Made by a program: the position numbers and the translations under genes. Source: Fodinibius salipaludis (GTDB taxonomy: Bacteria; Bacteroidota; Rhodothermia; Balneolales; Balneolaceae). From it: a DNA stretch of 64,000 nt. The DNA is taken from positions 496,001 through 560,000 of the forward strand of contig NZ_NSKE01000001.1 of assembly GCF_002287075.1 (NCBI RefSeq), written 5' to 3'. Under the pieces are notes generated by a model. That model searched no databases, had not been told where the DNA came from, and saw only the letters and a program-made list of their open reading frames with translations. Position 1 is the stretch's first letter. The number at the start of each line of letters is the position of its first letter. This document shows positions 61,823-64,000 of the stretch, in pieces.

Positions 61823-62644
61823 TTATCCGGATTTTCTACCCGACACTATCACAAATTCTCCCGGAATTTCATATCCAGACCCATTACTGTAAGACTTGAT
61901 GGATTCTATATATTCGGCATGAACCTCATTTTTGGTTTTTTCATCAAACTTGCGATATGCCAAGGCTACGGCTCCTCCCAGGAAAGCGGCAGTAATAGCC
62001 TGTTCATCCGAATCGAAATGTAGTGTCATATCAAATCGATCAGACCTCAGATCTTCAAAGCCAGCTTTTTGAAATGTTTTGTGCAAATTCTCTCCCGTTC
62101 CCAACTGGAAAAAGAGTGGACATACATCTGACTCTACCCGACGGTCTACGATAGGAAAAAGTTCTGTCCATCCACAAGCACTGCGACGACCCCAAACCAA
62201 AGCCGTAGCTCGTCCACCCGGTTTTACCACCCGATACATTTCCTTTATCGCATTATCCGGATTTGGATAATACATCAATCCCAGCGAGTTGATAGCAATA
62301 TCAAACAACGAATCCGGCAGATCAAGATCTTCAGCATCCATATGTTCAAAAGTGATATGTGAAAATCCTTTCTTTTCTGTTTCCTCAGCCGCTTTTTGAA
62401 TCATACCTTCGGAAAGATCGATCCCCACAACTTCGCCCTCCGATCCTACGGCCCGGGCGATAGGAATCGTCACTAATCCCGTACCGCAGGATATATCTAA
62501 CACCTTCGCTCCTTTTTGAAGGTTCGACTTTTTAAGCAGCCGCTCCTGGGCCGGACTAAGCTGGTGCTGCCAACCTGCATCATAATGCGGGGAAGAATAA
62601 TCCCATCCATATCGCTGTACTCTACGTTGTAGTTCCGGTTTCAT
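61823..62644 (-). CDS. Class I SAM-dependent methyltransferase (UbiE/COQ5-like)
   Basis: 273 residues. SAM motif I VLDISCGTGLVTIPIARAVG, the DLSEGMIQKAAE acidic-loop residue, EHMDAEDLDLP and NSLGLMYYPNPDNAIKEMYRVVKPGGRATALVWG, so a complete Rossmann methyltransferase domain. It starts with MKPELQRRVQRYGWDYSSPHYDAGW, typical of the UbiE-like branch. Substrate unknown. It lies 28 bases from the next gene upstream, in an operon with a second methyltransferase and an OsmC protein. Confidence 0.88.
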   Translation of the reverse strand: MKPELQRRVQRYGWDYSSPHYDAGWQHQLSPAQERLLKKSNLQKGAKVLDISCGTGLVTIPIARAVGSEGEVVGIDLSEGMIQKAAEETEKKGFSHITFEHMDAEDLDLPDSLFDIAINSLGLMYYPNPDNAIKEMYRVVKPGGRATALVWGRRSACGWTELFPIVDRRVESDVCPLFFQLGTGENLHKTFQKAGFEDLRSDRFDMTLHFDSDEQAITAAFLGGAVALAYRKFDEKTKNEVHAEYIESIKSYSNGSGYEIPGEFVIVSGRKSG

Positions 62645-62672
62645 AATTGTTGAACTAAGTGTTGATTGAATT

Positions 62673-63368
62673 TTAATTTTTTATAGCAACTACGCAGCAA
62701 GACTCAAGCCTAAGCTCACTACCGTTAAATTCCATTTTTGGATCTAATCTTGACGTTGTTTCCAGCAGGGAAAACCCATTCTCAATTAGTATTTCTTTCC
62801 ATTCTTCAACTTTATACAGATTGAATCCAAACTGTACGAATGGAAAATTGAGCATGCTTTCCCTGGTCCTCATCCCTGTATAAAATCTGCCTCCCGACTT
62901 GAGTACACGGTGAATTTCTTGCAGATGAGGCTCAGGATCATCCCAAAAATAGATTACCATATTGCAAAATACTTTATCAAAGAATTGATCGTCATACGGA
63001 AGCGCATCACTACATCCCCACTGAAGATCCAACCTGCCGGAAGTAATAGGTGCGCTGTTATTTTCCTTTGCAGTCTCAACCATTTCTTTGGAATAATCTA
63101 TTCCGGCAACTTCCAGTCCGTTAACATTTGAAAACAGCTTGTCGAAAAACTTACCGTTGCCAAACCCTATTTCCAGTATCCGGTCGTTATCCTTTGGCTC
63201 TATCAGATCAATCATCACATCATAAAGAGGTTTATTGGCCTCGTTCATTTTAAAACCAACTTCTTCAGCTAAGTCTCCCGAAGGTTGACGGAGTTGTTGG
63301 GCTATAGTTTTCGGATCGGGATCAGGTCTGAAATAATTTTGAAGTTTTTGCAGAATAGTTGGCGTCAC
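62673..63368 (-). CDS. Class I SAM-dependent methyltransferase (short form)
   Basis: 231 residues. Motif I RILEIGFGNGKFFDKLF, AGIDYSKEMVETAKE, the CSDALPYDDQFFDKVFCN region and LQEIHRVLKSGGRFYTGM. It is distinct from the neighbouring methyltransferase. Its start overlaps the OsmC stop by four bases (ATGA-like), so translation is probably coupled. Substrate unknown; arsenite, tellurite, phospholipid or small-molecule methylation are all possible in the family, and no sequence feature decides. Confidence 0.87.
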   Translation of the reverse strand: MTPTILQKLQNYFRPDPDPKTIAQQLRQPSGDLAEEVGFKMNEANKPLYDVMIDLIEPKDNDRILEIGFGNGKFFDKLFSNVNGLEVAGIDYSKEMVETAKENNSAPITSGRLDLQWGCSDALPYDDQFFDKVFCNMVIYFWDDPEPHLQEIHRVLKSGGRFYTGMRTRESMLNFPFVQFGFNLYKVEEWKEILIENGFSLLETTSRLDPKMEFNGSELRLESCCVVAIKN

Positions 63369-63892
63369 GTTGCCTCCTTCTCTTTTGATTTGATGATCAC
63401 TTCCCGCTCAACCGGAATAGCTCGACTAAAATCATCTAACACCGGACTGTGTTTATCTGCATCTTCGATCATCTTCATTATTTGATCTTTCGTAGCCGGA
63501 CTTTCGATGTAAACTCTGTATCGAATGGCCTCAAATCCGGGCGGATCATCTGTAATATGCAACATGCCCCGAGCATCAAAATCCGACTCGACATCAATTT
63601 CGATGTTATCTATCGGGATTCCCAGCACGGCAGCTCGCTGCGAATAAGCAATTGCCAGGCAACTGCCTAAGGCACCACGTTCTAAAATTCCGGGTCCCGG
63701 CCCTGCGTCATTTCCTCCCTCGGCTTCGCCGATATCCACCTTGAATTTCCAGTGTTTATGCTCCACCTCACAGGTCGTTCCGTCAAACAATCGCACTTTT
63801 GTTGTAGTCGTACTCTTCGCTTTTGACGGACGCATCTGTAACGCCTTTTTGTTTCGTTCAAAGGCTTCTTTAATCATTTTTGGATCAGCCAT
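63365..63892 (-). CDS. OsmC/Ohr-family protein
   Basis: 175 residues. The OsmC fold is visible in DGTTCEVEHKHWKFKVDIGEAEGGNDAGPGPGILERGALGSCLAIAYSQRAAVLGIPIDNIEIDVESDFDARGML-type order: a G-S-C-L-A block at about 75-80 with one Cys at the usual peroxidatic position, then VESDFD. The second, C-terminal Cys of classical OsmC/Ohr peroxidases is not obvious, so peroxidase activity is uncertain. The family detoxifies organic hydroperoxides or binds small thiols. It starts the three-gene unit with the methyltransferases. Confidence 0.85.
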   Translation of the reverse strand: MADPKMIKEAFERNKKALQMRPSKAKSTTTTKVRLFDGTTCEVEHKHWKFKVDIGEAEGGNDAGPGPGILERGALGSCLAIAYSQRAAVLGIPIDNIEIDVESDFDARGMLHITDDPPGFEAIRYRVYIESPATKDQIMKMIEDADKHSPVLDDFSRAIPVEREVIIKSKEKEAT

Positions 63893-63920
63893 AATTGCTT
63901 TTTTTTACAGTTAGTTTCAC

Positions 63921-64000
63921 TCAATTGGTAGCAAGAAAATTGCGCACCTTTTTAAACATTGGTCGCTCCACTTCTTCGGGTGATGCGGTGGCAACCAGCG
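63921..64000 (-). CDS. C-terminal end of an unidentified protein (runs off the window)
   Basis: The minus-strand frame ending at TGA 63921-63923 reads LVATASPEEVERPMFKKVRNFLATN before the window ends. It stops 28 bases upstream of the OsmC start, so it may be the first gene of the unit. Too short to identify; it could also be a spurious frame. Confidence 0.4.
   Translation of the reverse strand, partial: LVATASPEEVERPMFKKVRNFLATN

Noticed and set aside
1-64000. CRISPR array, tRNA, rRNA or insertion sequence
   Set aside because: I saw no regularly spaced direct repeats with unique spacers, no cloverleaf-like sequence, no rRNA and no transposase-like ORF.

Overview
The window is chromosomal DNA from a moderately AT-rich member of the FCB group. 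The mix of SusC/SusD-type glycan uptake, a PorV/PorQ-like outer-membrane protein, a BlaI/M56 pair with a TonB-like tail, lipoprotein TPR proteins, a NUDIX-type AraR regulator and few strong Shine-Dalgarno sites suggests Bacteroidota or, more likely, Balneolota/Rhodothermota. That placement is inference from gene content only. I see no rRNA, tRNA, CRISPR array, prophage or transposase.

Layout. 1-12.3 kb is housekeeping: a truncated alpha/beta hydrolase, two tandem TPR lipoproteins, a trans-sulfuration PLP enzyme, an acetyl-CoA acetyltransferase, a PorV/PorQ-like barrel, then a compact run of DUF5683-like protein, PASTA protein, rpe, phoH, a metallo-beta-lactamase-fold hydrolase and a purine nucleoside phosphorylase. 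A class II photolyase lies at 12.5-14.0 kb on the minus strand.

14.1-38.8 kb is one arabinan/L-arabinose utilisation locus. A plus-strand unit carries two paralogous secreted GH43 enzymes and a HAD phosphatase. It converges on a long minus-strand series that reads susC, susD, GH127/146, GH51, GH43, GH97, aldose epimerase, GH51, araR, araB, araD, araA, sodium/sugar symporter. The logic is complete: surface and periplasmic enzymes cut arabinan and arabinose side chains, SusCD imports oligosaccharides, the symporter imports arabinose, and AraA/AraB/AraD convert it to D-xylulose 5-phosphate. I find a shared 19-bp palindrome of the form AAGTGTA-N5-TACACTT in front of all three transcription starts of this locus (one upstream of GH43, one upstream of araB, two upstream of susC). 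This is the likely AraR operator, and araR sits inside the susC-led unit.

38.8-43.8 kb holds a decayed TIGR00725/LOG-like pseudogene, a blaI-M56 pair, a CDP-alcohol phosphatidyltransferase, a PspC mini-protein and a degenerate Gfo/Idh/MocA-like protein with an unusual 5' leader. 43.8-50.3 kb is a minus-strand fatty-acid beta-oxidation operon (acyl-CoA ligase, FadN-like fusion, thiolase, dienoyl-CoA-reductase-like SDR). 50.4-64 kb is mixed: a thioesterase, a free-standing four-helix-bundle (S23/IVS) gene, an unknown protein, a second AMP ligase, a protein-isoaspartate methyltransferase, an odd histidine kinase, a DUF2059-like protein, a subtilase, an SF1 helicase with an N-terminal DbpA-like RNA-binding domain, two methyltransferases and an OsmC protein.

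The most unusual material is non-coding. Three intergenic elements (45.93-45.99, 50.81-51.33 and 52.15-52.29 kb) are inverted repeats built of degenerate 7-base units; one pair brackets the four-helix-bundle gene, as in rRNA intervening sequences but outside an rRNA. The DbpA-domain/SF1 helicase fusion, the start-codon-pairing leader at 42.9 kb and the kinase with an eroded ATP lid are the other leads.
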